From an uncultured Lachnospiraceae bacterium (GTDB taxonomy: Bacteria; Bacillota; Clostridia; Lachnospirales; Lachnospiraceae), in NCBI GenBank assembly GCA_947626915.1, contig CANQUA010000007.1, positions 1 through 64,000 of the forward strand: a stretch of DNA of 64,000 bases. The letters are read 5' to 3'. Position 1 is the stretch's first letter. Each line of letters begins with the position of its first letter. The translations under genes and the position numbers were made by a program. Shown here in pieces: positions 1 to 9,093 of this stretch. Under the pieces are notes generated by a model. That model worked only from the letters and a program-made list of their open reading frames with translations, ran no database searches and was not told the origin of the DNA.

Positions 1-71
1 CTATCAAGTTCGTCGGTAGCTACGCCTATGTGGACTTTCACCACAGAACACGGGCATGCCCGTCATACTAA
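1..71 (+). CDS. 3' end of an unrecognised gene, cut by the window edge
   Basis: An open frame enters from the left edge and ends at a TAA at 69-71, giving the last 22 residues (ending TRACPSY). A bidirectional hairpin terminator starts at the stop codon and leuA converges from the other side, which is what a real gene end would look like. I do not recognise the family; a tail this short cannot identify it. A mobile-element protein tail is possible but unproven. Confidence 0.35.
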   Translation, partial: IKFVGSYAYVDFHHRTRACPSY

Positions 72-107
72 AAAAGCGTCTGTTCCGACAATGGGACAGG
101 CGCTTTT
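71..107. terminator. Bidirectional intrinsic terminator between the left-edge gene and leuA
   Basis: The arms AAAAGCGTCTGTTCC and GGGACAGGCGCTTTT pair (one G-U) around a short GACAAT loop. The A and T flanks provide a U-tract on either strand. It lies between two convergent gene ends. Confidence 0.8.
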
Positions 108-129
108 ATTATACTTCTTTATTATTTAT

Positions 130-1800
130 TTAATAGAACAGCCGGTTTACCGCGCTGAAAATGCCGCGGAAAGAGGCGCGGGTAATATTGGAACTGATGC
201 CTACGCCGTAGGTCGCCCGGCCGGTTTTCACATCCATCATATGAATGTAGGAGGCGGCCTGCGCGCCGGAACCGGCGGTCAGCGCGTGCTCATTGTAGTC
301 CAGGACGCGGATCTCGATGTCCAGCTCTTTCTCAATGCCGTTCTTCATGGCGTCGATGGGCCCGTTGCCTACGCCCTCAAATACTTTTTCGATTCCATTA
401 TTCGTATAGGTCACCGTGACCAGCGTCGCGAAGCTGCCGTCTTCCAGCTCGGTGTCCTGAATGCGGCACTTCCGGAAATGGATCGGCTCCTTGCGCTCCG
501 TGTAATGACTGCGGAACTCGGCCATAATCTGTTCCGGAGCCACTTCTCCCTGCTTCTCGGAGATCTTCTGGATCACGTCCGCGAACTCCTTGTGCATGCC
601 CTTCGGCAGCTTGAAGCCGTAGAACGTATCCATCACAAAAGCGACGCCGCCCTTGCCGGACTGGCTGTTGATCCGGACGATAGGCTCGTAAACCCGGCCG
701 ATGTCCGAGGGATCAATGGGCAGATAGGGAACCTCCCAATATTCGCCGTTCCGTTCCTTGAGGGCCTGCATCCCTTTGTTGATCGCGTCCTGATGAGAAC
801 CGGAGAACGCGGTAAAGACCAGCTTGCCGGCGTAGGGGTGACGCGGATCGATCTCCATCTTCGTACAGCGCTCGTAGACTTCCGCGATCGCCCGGACATC
901 TTCAAGATTCAGCTTCGGATCAATGCCCTGCGAGAACATATTGTAAGCCAGGGTCAGGATATCCACATTGCCGGTCCGCTCCCCGTTTCCGAAAAGCGTG
1001 CCCTCGACGCGGTCCGCTCCGGCCATCAGCGCCAGCTCCGTGGCCGCTACGCCGGTACCGCGGTCGTTATGGGGATGAAGGCTCAGCACAATGCTTTCGC
1101 GGTTCTTGAAATGGGTGCTCATCCACTCGATCTGATCCGCGTAGACGTTGGGCGTGGTCATCTCGACCGTGGACGGCAGATTGAAAATAATGGGCCGTTC
1201 CGGCGTCGCCATGCCCCAGGTGTCCATGACCGCTTCGCAGACCTCCAGCGCATAATCCAGCTCGGTGCCGGTGAAACTCTCCGGAGAGTATTCCAGAAGC
1301 AGATCCCCGTCGTAATGCTCGGCATACCTGCGCACCATCTCCGTCGCGTCGGTAGCGATCTTTTTGATCTCCTCTTTATTCTTATGAAACACCACGTCGC
1401 GCTGCAGGGTGGAGGTGGAATTGTAAATATGGAAAATCACTTTCTTCACGCCCTCGATCGCTTCGAACGTGCGCTTCAGCAGATGCTCACGGCACTGAAC
1501 CAGCACCTGGATCCGGACGTCGTCGGGAATCAGCTTCCGCTCCACCAGCTGGCGCAGAAAATCAAACTCGATCTGGGACGCGGCCGGAAAACCGACCTCG
1601 ATCTCCTTGAAGCCCAGCTTCACCAGCATATTGAAAAACTCGATTTTCTCCTCGACTACCATGGGCTCGATCAGAGCCTGGTTGCCGTCGCGCAGATCTA
1701 CGCTGCACCAGACCGGCGCTTTTTCTATGATCCGGTTCGGCCACTGGCGCTCCGGGTAATCGACTGCGGGTACGCGTTTATATCTCTTATAATTTAACAT
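130..1800 (-). CDS. leuA: 2-isopropylmalate synthase, type 2
   Basis: Condenses acetyl-CoA with 2-oxoisovalerate, the first committed step of leucine biosynthesis. The 556-residue protein begins MLNYKRYKRVP and has the HMGL-like TIM barrel with the metal-site motif LRDGNQAL near residue 40 and the HxH-type motif LHPHNDRG in the middle. The C-terminal part is the LeuA regulatory domain, the usual site of leucine feedback. Length and the PERQWPNR start fit the long LeuA type 2 family. I chose the ATG at 1800 because AGGAGG lies 8 bases upstream; a TTG two codons earlier is too close to it. No other leu genes are adjacent. A 320-base leader with its own promoter precedes it. Confidence 0.96.
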   Translation of the reverse strand: MLNYKRYKRVPAVDYPERQWPNRIIEKAPVWCSVDLRDGNQALIEPMVVEEKIEFFNMLVKLGFKEIEVGFPAASQIEFDFLRQLVERKLIPDDVRIQVLVQCREHLLKRTFEAIEGVKKVIFHIYNSTSTLQRDVVFHKNKEEIKKIATDATEMVRRYAEHYDGDLLLEYSPESFTGTELDYALEVCEAVMDTWGMATPERPIIFNLPSTVEMTTPNVYADQIEWMSTHFKNRESIVLSLHPHNDRGTGVAATELALMAGADRVEGTLFGNGERTGNVDILTLAYNMFSQGIDPKLNLEDVRAIAEVYERCTKMEIDPRHPYAGKLVFTAFSGSHQDAINKGMQALKERNGEYWEVPYLPIDPSDIGRVYEPIVRINSQSGKGGVAFVMDTFYGFKLPKGMHKEFADVIQKISEKQGEVAPEQIMAEFRSHYTERKEPIHFRKCRIQDTELEDGSFATLVTVTYTNNGIEKVFEGVGNGPIDAMKNGIEKELDIEIRVLDYNEHALTAGSGAQAASYIHMMDVKTGRATYGVGISSNITRASFRGIFSAVNRLFY

Positions 1801-1980
1801 GATCAAATCCTCCTGTTATAAATATGAATGGCTGTCTGCCGGTCCGCCGCTTCCGCGCGGTGCGTCTCGTCCGGCGCCGCCATCCTCTGTGGCTGTTGTT
1901 TTCGACTTCCTCTACCTGCGGCCGCGGTCATCGCCGGCCGCCGCAAAATCCTGCCTGATTTTTGACCATTCCCCTGTCGT

Positions 1981-2073
1981 TCACAACAAGCCATGCAGTC
2001 GGTAGATCACGCTGTATTTTCTGATAATGTTCAGTTTCACTTTCTTCACCGGGCCAGCCCCATCCTTCATCAT
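1981..2073 (-). CDS. Possible leucine-containing leader peptide upstream of leuA
   Basis: A 30-codon frame starts ATGATG just after an AAAAGGG purine stretch and ends LHGLL-stop, with Leu codons at positions 14, 26, 29 and 30. It sits inside the leuA leader transcript. Two consecutive Leu codons at the end are what a translational attenuator would need, but I see no clear terminator/antiterminator pair downstream. This is a candidate only; it could be chance. Confidence 0.25.
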   Translation of the reverse strand: MMKDGAGPVKKVKLNIIRKYSVIYRLHGLL

Positions 2074-2121
2074 CCCTTTTCTTTCTTAATCCTGTGTTCC
2101 GCTGTCTCACAGCGTTTTCCA

Positions 2122-2150
2122 ATTATAACATAGTTGTTTTTATATGGCAA
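2122..2150 (-). promoter_or_regulatory. Promoter for leuA
   Basis: Read on the minus strand: TTGCCA, 17-base spacer, TATAAT. Transcription would start near 2115, giving a leader of about 315 bases before leuA. The leader has GC-rich hairpins but no T-box sequence that I can find. Confidence 0.75.
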
Positions 2151-2214
2151 GTTTATTTTTTCCGTCCGCCGTCATACGGAAGTTCTCTCCCCAGACGGCC
2201 CCGCATCCGTATTT

Positions 2215-3291
2215 TCACACCGCTTCATTCAAGCGGCTGAGTTTGGCCGCCTGGTCCGCCGCAATCAGACTGTCGAGAAGTTCCTGGATATCGCCGTCCA
2301 TAATGGAATCGATCCGGTACAGGGTCAGCTTGATCCGGTGGTCGGTGACGCGGCCCTGGGGGAAGTTGTAAGTGCGGATCTTCTCGGAACGGTCGCCGGT
2401 GCCGATCTGGCTGCGCCGCTCCTCGGCCTCGGAATTCTGCCGTTTTTCCAGCTCCATGTCGTAAAGTTTCGATCGCAGCAGCCGAAATGCCTTATCCTTG
2501 TTCTGAAGCTGGGATTTCTCCGTCTGGCTGTAGATCACGATGCCCGTCGGAATATGGGTAAGACGGACCGCGGAATCGGTCGTATTGACGCACTGGCCGC
2601 CATTGCCGGAGGCGCGCATGACGTCGATGCGGCAGTCTTTGGGATCGATCTGCACATCTACGTCTTCCGCTTCCGGCATCACCGCGACCGTGGCGGTCGA
2701 GGTGTGGATGCGGCCGCCGCTTTCGGTCTCCGGCACCCGCTGCACCCGATGGACGCCGCTCTCGTATTTCATTTTGGAATAAGCGCCCCTGCCCGTAATC
2801 ATCGCCACCACTTCCTTAAATCCGCCGATGCCGCTCTCGCTCAGGCTGATGATCTCCACTTTCCAGCGGTTCCTCTCCGCGTAATTTACGTACATCCGGT
2901 ACAGCTCCGCCGCAAACAGCGCGGCTTCCTCGCCGCCCGCGCCGGCGCGGATCTCCAGAATGATATTTTTGTCGTCGTTGGGATCTTTCGGCAGAAGCAG
3001 AATCTTCAGCTGCCGCTCCAGATCCGTGACGCGCTGTTTGGCGTCGGCAAGCTCCTCCTTCGCCAGCTCGCGCATTTCCTCATCATTTTCTTCTTCCAGC
3101 ATCGCCAGGCTGTCCTGGATATCCTGGTTCGCCTTTTTATAGGCCTTGTACGTATCGACCACAGGCATCAGATCCGACTGCTCTTTCATCAGCTTCCGGA
3201 AACGGTTCTGATCCTCGGTCACATTGGGACTGTTCAGTTCCTGCATCAATTCCTCATAATGGATCAGGATATCGTCCAAATGGTCAAACAT
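2215..3291 (-). CDS. prfA: Peptide chain release factor 1
   Basis: Class I release factor that reads UAA and UAG and triggers peptide release on the ribosome. The 358-residue protein has the universal GGQ motif in [16 protein letters not shown], whose glutamine is methylated by PrmC, and the RF1 codon-reading tripeptide position PET in [13 protein letters not shown]. The start MFDHLDDIL at 3291 has AGGAGG five bases upstream; the longer open frame lacks such a site. It follows prmC by 10 bases, so substrate and modifying enzyme are co-transcribed, as in most Firmicutes. Confidence 0.97.
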   Translation of the reverse strand: MFDHLDDILIHYEELMQELNSPNVTEDQNRFRKLMKEQSDLMPVVDTYKAYKKANQDIQDSLAMLEEENDEEMRELAKEELADAKQRVTDLERQLKILLLPKDPNDDKNIILEIRAGAGGEEAALFAAELYRMYVNYAERNRWKVEIISLSESGIGGFKEVVAMITGRGAYSKMKYESGVHRVQRVPETESGGRIHTSTATVAVMPEAEDVDVQIDPKDCRIDVMRASGNGGQCVNTTDSAVRLTHIPTGIVIYSQTEKSQLQNKDKAFRLLRSKLYDMELEKRQNSEAEERRSQIGTGDRSEKIRTYNFPQGRVTDHRIKLTLYRIDSIMDGDIQELLDSLIAADQAAKLSRLNEAV

Positions 3292-3301
3292 AATTCCCTC
3301 C

Positions 3302-4249
3302 TTATAAAGACGCCCGCACCACCCGGTCATGGCCAGGCAGATCCTTAAACACCTGGATTTGCCGGAAACCCTGCTCCTCCAGCAGTCCGCAAACTGCAGC
3401 CGCCTGATCGTGCCCGATCTCCAGATACGCCGATCCGCCCGGACGCAGCCACAAAGGAGCCTCCGCCGCGATCCTGCGGTAAAATGCCAATCCGTCCGCC
3501 GCGCCGTCCAAGGCTATCCGCGGTTCATAGCTGCGCACCTCCGCCTGCAGTCCGGATATCTCTCCGGCAGGGATATAAGGCGGATTGGAAACCAATATGT
3601 CATATTTTTTACCCGGAGGCAGAGCTTCAAACAGATCTCCGCAATACAGCCGGAAATGCCGGCGGCCGCTCACCGGTCCGCCGCCTCCGTCCTGCATATC
3701 ATTTCCCGTTTTTTCCTTTCCGCCGGGTCTCCAGGTCCCGATCTCCCAGGTCTCATCCAGCAGTTCCCGGGCATTGGCCTCCGCCACGGCGAGCGCCGCC
3801 TCCGACCGGTCCGCGGCCGCTGTTTCCGCGTAACCGCCCAGCACGGCCAGGCTGACGGCGATACAGCCGGAGCCGGTACAGAGATCCAGCACGCTCAGTC
3901 CCGGATCCTTCTGCTCCTCCAAGACCAGCTCCGCCAGCGTTTCCGTATCCTGCCGCGGGATCAGCACACGCTCATCGACCGCGAAAGTCAGGCCCATGAA
4001 CTCCTGCCGTCCCAGGATATACGCAAGCGGCTTCCTCCGGGCACGTTCGGAAACGAGGTCCCGATACGGCCCGATCTGCCGCCGCACTGCCTCCGTCTCG
4101 GGCAAAGGCCGCGTCTGCTCCGCCAGAAAATGCGCCGTATCGATCCGAAACGCCTCCAGAAGCAGAAGCCGGGCGTCCAGTTCCGCCTCCGCGACGCCTG
4201 CGGACCGCAGAAGATCCGCGCCTTCCGCCCACAACTGCCGCAGGGTCAT
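3302..4249 (-). CDS. prmC: Release factor glutamine N5-methyltransferase
   Basis: Methylates the glutamine of the GGQ motif in RF1 and RF2 using S-adenosylmethionine. It has the N-terminal helical PrmC domain, an SAM-binding [15 protein letters not shown] motif near residue 140 and the catalytic NPPYIP motif. At 315 residues it is somewhat longer than usual; the extra length is a low-complexity Gly/Lys-rich insert between the SAM site and NPPY (about residues 170-195). The start overlaps the stop of yqhQ by four bases (ATGA), indicating translational coupling. Confidence 0.96.
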   Translation of the reverse strand: MTLRQLWAEGADLLRSAGVAEAELDARLLLLEAFRIDTAHFLAEQTRPLPETEAVRRQIGPYRDLVSERARRKPLAYILGRQEFMGLTFAVDERVLIPRQDTETLAELVLEEQKDPGLSVLDLCTGSGCIAVSLAVLGGYAETAAADRSEAALAVAEANARELLDETWEIGTWRPGGKEKTGNDMQDGGGGPVSGRRHFRLYCGDLFEALPPGKKYDILVSNPPYIPAGEISGLQAEVRSYEPRIALDGAADGLAFYRRIAAEAPLWLRPGGSAYLEIGHDQAAAVCGLLEEQGFRQIQVFKDLPGHDRVVRASL

Positions 4250-5199
4250 GAATGTCCCTCTCCGAAATTTTCCGCCAGGTAGCTGCGCCAGTCAAACACA
4301 GCCTCTACCGCGGCGATCGCCACCTCGATCATACTGTCGTCCGGCTCCCGCGTAGTCATCCCCTGCATCCACAGTCCCGGCTTGCTCAGAAAATTCACGA
4401 CGCAATTATCGCTCCGTCCGGCCACGCGGAGGAACTCATAGGAAATCCCCGCGATTACCGGGATCAGCAGGATCCGGCTGACCACCCGCATGAGGAAGCC
4501 GTCCACCCGCACCACCATCAGCACGACGATGCTGATCAGCATGACAATGATCAGGAAGCTGGTCCCGCAGCGCTTATGCTGCCTGGAACTGGCGCGGACA
4601 TTCTCCACATTCAGCTCCATGCCGTGTTCAATGCAGTTGATACACTTATGCTCCGCCCCGTGATACATGTAGGTCCGGCGGATGTCCTCCATATTGGAGA
4701 CCAGCTTTATATACAAAATAAAGATCAGAAGCCGCAGAACGCCTTCAAAAAACGCCATCAGCGTGTCGGACGGCACCAGAGGCTTCAGAAGCCGGCTGAG
4801 ACCCAGGGGCAGCACCATGAAGATCAGGACCGCGGCGATCACGGAAAATACCATCACCGCCGTCATCAGGTACTTCTCCAGCTTCTCGCCGAAGACCCGG
4901 TCCAGCCACCGCTCGAACTTAGTCGGTTCTTCCTCCGTCTCATCGTCTTCAAAGAAACTGGCGGACAGCGTCAGCGTGCGCATCCCCAGAATCATGGAAT
5001 CCGCAAAATTGAATATCCCGCGGATGAACGGCAGGGAAAACAGCTTAACTTTCTCCGTGATGCTGACATAGGTCCCTTTCACCACCTCGATCTCGCCGTC
5101 AGACTTGCGCACCGCCGTAGCGTAATCGTCCTTGTTTTTCATCATAATCCCTTCAATGACGGCCTGCCCGCCAATGCCGGAATATTTCACACCAATCAT
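4246..5199 (-). CDS. yqhQ: YqhQ-family membrane protein (DUF1385)
   Basis: Member of the DUF1385/YqhQ family, of unknown biochemical function. Visible features are the conserved N-terminus KYSGIGGQAVIEGIMMKN, several hydrophobic helices (around residues 110-135, 150-170 and 215-255) and the family motif YHGAEHKCINCIE in the middle. It lies between rpmE and prmC, the standard place for this gene in Firmicutes. The ATG at 5199 is only two bases from its GAGGGG site, so the GTG at 5190 (spacing about 9, giving a start at KYSGIGG) may be the true start. Confidence 0.9.
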   Translation of the reverse strand: MIGVKYSGIGGQAVIEGIMMKNKDDYATAVRKSDGEIEVVKGTYVSITEKVKLFSLPFIRGIFNFADSMILGMRTLTLSASFFEDDETEEEPTKFERWLDRVFGEKLEKYLMTAVMVFSVIAAVLIFMVLPLGLSRLLKPLVPSDTLMAFFEGVLRLLIFILYIKLVSNMEDIRRTYMYHGAEHKCINCIEHGMELNVENVRASSRQHKRCGTSFLIIVMLISIVVLMVVRVDGFLMRVVSRILLIPVIAGISYEFLRVAGRSDNCVVNFLSKPGLWMQGMTTREPDDSMIEVAIAAVEAVFDWRSYLAENFGEGHS

Positions 5200-5280
5200 C
5201 TCCCCTCAATCAAACGGAACCGCGGGCGCCTCTCCCTCGTCCCCGGTTCTCCGTCCCCGCGGCAAAACCCTGGAAAAATA

Positions 5281-5336
5281 CAAAAAAGCACGAAAAATTG
5301 AGACCAAGCGTCTCCACTCAGTCTCAACCCCGTGCT
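5281..5336 (-). terminator. Intrinsic terminator after rpmE
   Basis: On the minus strand an outer AGCACG/CGTGCT stem encloses an inner TTGAGAC/GTCTCAA stem, followed by six T residues. It closes the rho-rpmE transcript or limits read-through into yqhQ. Confidence 0.75.
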
Positions 5337-5346
5337 CAAACTCCGG

Positions 5347-5556
5347 CTAATTAGCCGCACCAAGACCATACTTACGGTTGAACTTATCGATACGTCCGCG
5401 GGCAGCGGCTGCTTTCTGCTGGCCGGTATAGAATGAATGGCACTTGGAGCACACCTCTACGTGGATCTCTTTCTTCGTAGAGCCGGTTACGAATTCATTC
5501 CCACAGTTGCAGGTAACCTTTGCCTGATAGTATGCCGGATGGATTCCCTGTTTCAT
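5347..5556 (-). CDS. rpmE: 50S ribosomal protein L31, zinc-binding form
   Basis: Large-subunit ribosomal protein of 69 residues starting [10 protein letters not shown]. Cysteines in CNCGN and [10 protein letters not shown] form the zinc site of the C+ type of L31, which can act as a zinc reserve. The ATG at 5556 is six bases after GAGAGGTG; the GTG nine bases upstream overlaps that site and is less likely. It sits between rho and yqhQ, the common Firmicutes order. Confidence 0.96.
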   Translation of the reverse strand: MKQGIHPAYYQAKVTCNCGNEFVTGSTKKEIHVEVCSKCHSFYTGQQKAAAARGRIDKFNRKYGLGAAN

Positions 5557-5660
5557 GTCTTTCACCTCTCAACTTCTTATTCTTCTATGCAATCGTGACG
5601 CAAAATCACTTTTTTGTACGAACAGCCTAATTAGTATAGCATAGAATCATTTAATATGCA

Positions 5661-5702
5661 AGCGGAAAAACGGGAATTTTCCCTGGGAAAATCCGCTTTT
5701 TT
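5661..5702. terminator. Hairpin between rho and rpmE
   Basis: AGCGGA at 5661-5666 pairs with TCCGCT at 5692-5697, with further pairing of GGGAA/TTCCC inside. A T-tract follows on the plus strand; on the minus strand, the sense of rho and rpmE, there is none, so it may be a processing or partial-termination site. Confidence 0.45.
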
Positions 5703-5713
5703 ATCAGAAACCA

Positions 5714-7546
5714 TCAGAAAAACCGCATCCGCTTGGCGTTTTCAATAAACTCCCGGTTGTTCCGGGTCTTGGCGAACAGATCCAGGATCCGCTCCACGGC
5801 GTCCTCCGGCTTCAGACCGTTGGTGGCCTTGCGGATGATGTCCACGCACTCCTGCTCCTCTTTCGTCAGGAGCAGATGATCGTTGCGGGTGCCGGATTTC
5901 AGGATATCGATGGCCGGGAAAATCCGCTTTTCGGAAAGTTTGCGGTCCAGCACCAGTTCCATGTTGCCGGTCCCCTTGAATTCCTCGTACACCACATCGT
6001 CCATGCGGCTGCCGGTATTGACCAGGGCCGTAGCCAGAATCGTCAAACTGCCGCCCTCGCGCATGTTGCGGGCCGCGCCGAAGAAACGCTTGGGCATATG
6101 CAGCGCCGCCGGATCCATGCCGCCGGAAAGCGTGCGTCCGCTGGGCGGAACCACGATATTATAAGCGCGGGCCAGACGGGTGATGCTGTCCAGCAGAATG
6201 ATCACGTCCCGGCCGTGCTCCACCAGACGGCGGGCACGTTCCACTACCATCTCAGAAACCCTCTTGTGCCGCTCCGGCAGCTCATCGAAGGTCGAATAAA
6301 TGACTTCCACATTCCGGCCGATGACCGATTCCTTGATATCCGTAACTTCCTCCGGGCGCTCATCGATCAGCAGAATGATCAGGTGCATATCCGGATGATT
6401 GGTGGTGATCGCCTGGGCAACCTGCTTGAGGAGCGTCGTCTTGCCGGCTTTCGGCGGGGATACGATCATGCCGCGCTGCCCCTTGCCGATGGGCGCAAGC
6501 AGATCCAGCACGCGCATAGCCGTGGAATTCGGCCTGCCGGGCGTTTCCATATGCAGCCTCTCGGTCGGAAAGATCGGCGTTAATTTCTCAAAGCTGGGAC
6601 GGTTCTCGATGACAGAAGGCGGATACCCATTGATACTTCTTACATATAATAATGCCGCAAATTTCTCGGACGCCGTCTTGATGCGCCGGTTCCCCACCAG
6701 AATATCTCCGGTTTTCATATTGAAACGGCGGATCTGGGACGGGGCCACGTACACATCGTTCTCACCGGGCAGGAAATTCTCGCAGCGGATAAATCCAAAC
6801 CCGTCTGGCATGACTTCCAGGATGCCGTTCGCCTCGATGCCGCTGTCCAGTTCCGCGATATCCTGAGCCGTCTGATCCGGGAACTGGGCCTGGATCTGGG
6901 GCGTAATGCTGGAAGCAGGCACTCTGGAGCCTTCATTCCTGGGCTGCTCCGCCTGCTGGCTTTCCTGGGGCTGCGCGGGACGGCTATCGCTCCTGACAGC
7001 CTGGGCCGGCGTATCGCTGTTTGTATTCTGGCTGTTATTGCCGCCGTTATTATTATTTCCGCCGCCGTTCCGATAGACATACGGCTGACGGCCGTAAGCC
7101 GGACGGCCTGCCGCCACGGAACGCGGCTGACGGGCCTGTCCGTCGTTCCGGCGGTAATTCTCGCCCCGTTCTGACGCATCTGTACGGCGCGGATTTTCAT
7201 TCCTGTCCGGATTCTCCATGCGTCTGGGCGTCGCTGTGCGGATAATGGGTTCCGCCGGTCTGGTCTGCTGCTCCTGCCGTTCCGGCTGTTTTTCCGGTTC
7301 AAAGGTCTCCGTTCGGTCCGCCGCTTCGCTCTGCACCGGCTCTTCCATCCCCCCGGACGCCTGAACCGCCGCGGGCTCTGACTGCGCCGGGGCCGCGTTT
7401 TTCCCCGCTTCTTCCAGTTCCCTGGCTTTTTCACACAGCAAATCTATCAAGTCATTTTTTCTCATGGTACTGACGCCTTTCAGCCCCTGAGATTTCGCAA
7501 TGGCTTTCAACTCCACCAAAGGTAATGTTTTCAATTTTTCCCGCAT
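5714..7546 (-). CDS. rho: Transcription termination factor Rho with a long disordered insert
   Basis: Hexameric RNA-dependent ATPase that ends transcription. Residues 1-45 are the SAP-like Rho N-terminal domain. Residues 45-235 are a low-complexity linker rich in Gln, Glu, Arg and Pro with an Asn/Gly block at about 159-177. The cold-shock-type RNA-binding domain spans about 238-310 ([16 protein letters not shown]). Walker A is PPKAGKTT near 364-371, Walker B VIILLD near 448-453, and the arginine-rich [10 protein letters not shown] follows. The core is complete, so the 610-residue length against about 420 in E. coli is due to the insert. Start at 7546 has AAGGAGAG six bases upstream. Confidence 0.97.
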   Translation of the reverse strand: MREKLKTLPLVELKAIAKSQGLKGVSTMRKNDLIDLLCEKARELEEAGKNAAPAQSEPAAVQASGGMEEPVQSEAADRTETFEPEKQPERQEQQTRPAEPIIRTATPRRMENPDRNENPRRTDASERGENYRRNDGQARQPRSVAAGRPAYGRQPYVYRNGGGNNNNGGNNSQNTNSDTPAQAVRSDSRPAQPQESQQAEQPRNEGSRVPASSITPQIQAQFPDQTAQDIAELDSGIEANGILEVMPDGFGFIRCENFLPGENDVYVAPSQIRRFNMKTGDILVGNRRIKTASEKFAALLYVRSINGYPPSVIENRPSFEKLTPIFPTERLHMETPGRPNSTAMRVLDLLAPIGKGQRGMIVSPPKAGKTTLLKQVAQAITTNHPDMHLIILLIDERPEEVTDIKESVIGRNVEVIYSTFDELPERHKRVSEMVVERARRLVEHGRDVIILLDSITRLARAYNIVVPPSGRTLSGGMDPAALHMPKRFFGAARNMREGGSLTILATALVNTGSRMDDVVYEEFKGTGNMELVLDRKLSEKRIFPAIDILKSGTRNDHLLLTKEEQECVDIIRKATNGLKPEDAVERILDLFAKTRNNREFIENAKRMRFF

Positions 7547-7698
7547 GTTTTACTCTCCTTCTTTTCGGTTCTGTTACCATCCAGGGATTCTTCTTTGATT
7601 AACGAAGTCAACGAGATTCTCGAACTTTTCTTATTATAACGTATTCCGGGCCAAAATGGAAGCGTTTTTTTGCAAAGAACCAAAATTTCTTTTCCGCC

Positions 7699-8409
7699 CT
7701 ATTCGATCAGCAGTTCCTCCACCGTGACAAACTCGTACCCCTCTTCCGACAGGGAATCCACCAATTCCAGCGCCGCCTCCACAGAAGATTCGTAAATATC
7801 ATGAAGCAGGATAATACTCCCGTTCTCCACATGTTTTTTCACATAGCTCACGACGGCATCCTTGTTCTGGCTCTTCCAGTCCAGCGGATCCAGGTTCCAG
7901 AGCACCACCGTCATCGGGACCATACATTCCAGTTCCTCGCTCCAGGAACCGTAAGGCGGGCGGACATAAACCGGCTCATTTCCGGTCACAGCCGCGATCT
8001 TCCGGTTCGTATATTCAATCTGCCGGCAGGCCGCCTCCACGGTTTCCGCCGTAAGCTGCATGTGAGTCTGGCTGTGATTCCCGATCAGATGCCCCTCCTG
8101 CTGCATACGCAGAACCAGATCTTCCTTCCCGTCGATATTTTGTCCCACCAGAAAAAAGGACGCATGAACGCCTCTTTCCTTTAAGCCGTCCAAAAGCTTC
8201 GGCGTACAGACTTCGCTGGGGCCGTCGTCAAACGTCAGGGCAATCGCGCCGGGCGCCTCGCGCGTTTCCGCCGCCTCCGCTCCCGCCTGTCTCACGCGCC
8301 GCTGAAGCCGGGCATAATTTGAACAAAAATCCATCGTGATGAGCAGGGCCAGGAAGCCCCAGAACCACACCGCCGCTTTTCGCCACGCAAACCATCTCCG
8401 TCTGTTCAT
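7699..8409 (-). CDS. Membrane-anchored polysaccharide deacetylase
   Basis: NodB-homology carbohydrate esterase 4 that probably removes acetyl groups from peptidoglycan or another surface glycan. The 236-residue protein starts MNRRRWFAWRK and has one N-terminal membrane anchor (WFWGFLALLITM). All five family motifs are visible: TFDDGP, HSQTH with the zinc histidines, RPPYGSW, LDPLDW and LLHD. The start at 8409 follows an AGGGGGCGG site. It lies between rho and the cold-shock gene with no obvious operon partner. Whether the substrate is N-acetylglucosamine or N-acetylmuramic acid cannot be told from sequence alone. Confidence 0.9.
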   Translation of the reverse strand: MNRRRWFAWRKAAVWFWGFLALLITMDFCSNYARLQRRVRQAGAEAAETREAPGAIALTFDDGPSEVCTPKLLDGLKERGVHASFFLVGQNIDGKEDLVLRMQQEGHLIGNHSQTHMQLTAETVEAACRQIEYTNRKIAAVTGNEPVYVRPPYGSWSEELECMVPMTVVLWNLDPLDWKSQNKDAVVSYVKKHVENGSIILLHDIYESSVEAALELVDSLSEEGYEFVTVEELLIE

Positions 8410-8470
8410 AATCCGCCCCCTGCCCATTCCATTATAAACAAAATATGCGGGAATCCGGAAAAATAGAACC

Positions 8471-8503
8471 AAAAAAGAGACGGCTCCCCGCGGAACCGTC
8501 TCA
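8471..8503 (-). terminator. Terminator of the cold-shock gene
   Basis: On the minus strand GAGACGGTTCC pairs with GGAGCCGTCTC (one G-U), followed by six T residues. It stands directly after the csp coding region. Confidence 0.9.
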
Positions 8504-8527
8504 AATGGTCTTGCGTATCTATTCGGA

Positions 8528-8731
8528 TCAGATGGCCTTTACATTCACAGCCTGCTTGCCGCGGTTGCCTTCCGTTACATCGAAAGTCACTTTCTGGCCA
8601 TCCTCTAATGTCTTGTAGCCTTCCGCCACGATGCCGGAGAAATGCACAAATACTTCCTCCCCTGTCTCATCGTTGGTGATGAAACCATATCCTTTCGTAG
8701 CGTTGAACCACTTAACGGTACCTTTGTTCAT
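8528..8731 (-). CDS. Cold-shock protein (CspA family)
   Basis: Small single-stranded nucleic-acid chaperone of 67 residues, a single cold-shock domain with the RNP1 motif KGYGFIT and RNP2 motif VFVHFS. It binds RNA and melts secondary structure, helping translation and transcription. The ATG at 8731 ([10 protein letters not shown]) has TTAGGAGGTG nine bases upstream. An upstream in-frame extension is not cold-shock-like and lies in the leader. The gene is monocistronic, with a terminator after it and a long leader before it that holds an 18-base-pair hairpin. Confidence 0.96.
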   Translation of the reverse strand: MNKGTVKWFNATKGYGFITNDETGEEVFVHFSGIVAEGYKTLEDGQKVTFDVTEGNRGKQAVNVKAI

Positions 8732-8770
8732 ACTGGTACACCTCCTAAAAAATATTTCGCATTTCTCCTG

Positions 8771-8832
8771 AAAAAAATTCACATATTTTTGTAAATCACC
8801 TGACGCCAAATGACTTACAAAAATATGTGAAT
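8771..8832 (-). promoter_or_regulatory. Terminator-like leader hairpin upstream of the cold-shock gene
   Basis: Arms at 8777-8794 and 8815-8832 are perfect inverted repeats of 18 bases around a 20-base loop. On the minus strand the second arm runs directly into a run of T (complement of 8771-8777). The arrangement lies between the likely promoter and the start codon, so it could act as an attenuator or temperature-sensitive leader. The stem is AU-rich, so its strength would depend on temperature. Confidence 0.6.
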
Positions 8833-8858
8833 CAGTAGCTCATTCAAAATACATTTTA

Positions 8859-8887
8859 ACCTTAACATTTTTTTAAGAATCTGTCAA
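8859..8887 (-). promoter_or_regulatory. Possible cold-shock gene promoter
   Basis: A perfect TTGACA (minus strand, 8887-8882) is followed after 17 bases by TAAGGT, a poor -10. Transcription would start near 8852, giving a leader of about 120 bases. The -35 is convincing; the -10 is weak. Confidence 0.4.
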
Positions 8888-9015
8888 GCACCTGGCACAA
8901 AATTTTTTAATCGTTATTTTTTTGCCAAAAATTTTCCCGACAGGGAGACGGCTGCGCGGCCCTGAAACGGCGGCAGGACCCCAGAGGAAGCGATCCCCGC
9001 CGCCTGGATCACCTT

Positions 9016-9048
9016 CAAAAAGGCAGGAAACGAAATCGCTTCCTGCCT
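9016..9048 (-). terminator. Terminator of the rplJ-rplL operon
   Basis: Minus strand GGCAGGAAGCG and CGTTTCCTGCC pair around ATTT and are followed by TTTTTG. It is the first strong terminator after rplL. Confidence 0.9.
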
Positions 9049-9093
9049 CTTCTGTCTCTTCCCGTCTGACGGCGGTGCAGATGTACGGTCGGA

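Noticed and set aside
28..1797. A 589-codon open frame on the plus strand opposite leuA
   Set aside because: It is the complement of leuA, with no ribosome site and no recognisable motifs; GC-rich codon bias keeps the opposite frame open.
1801..2214. A T-box for leuA
   Set aside because: The leader has no GGTGGTACCGC-type core or specifier stem; the only clear T-box is upstream of proS.
8741..8768. A small leader peptide (MRNIF) just before the cold-shock ribosome site
   Set aside because: Its AGGAG is only two bases from the ATG, and five codons ending in the next ribosome site could be chance.
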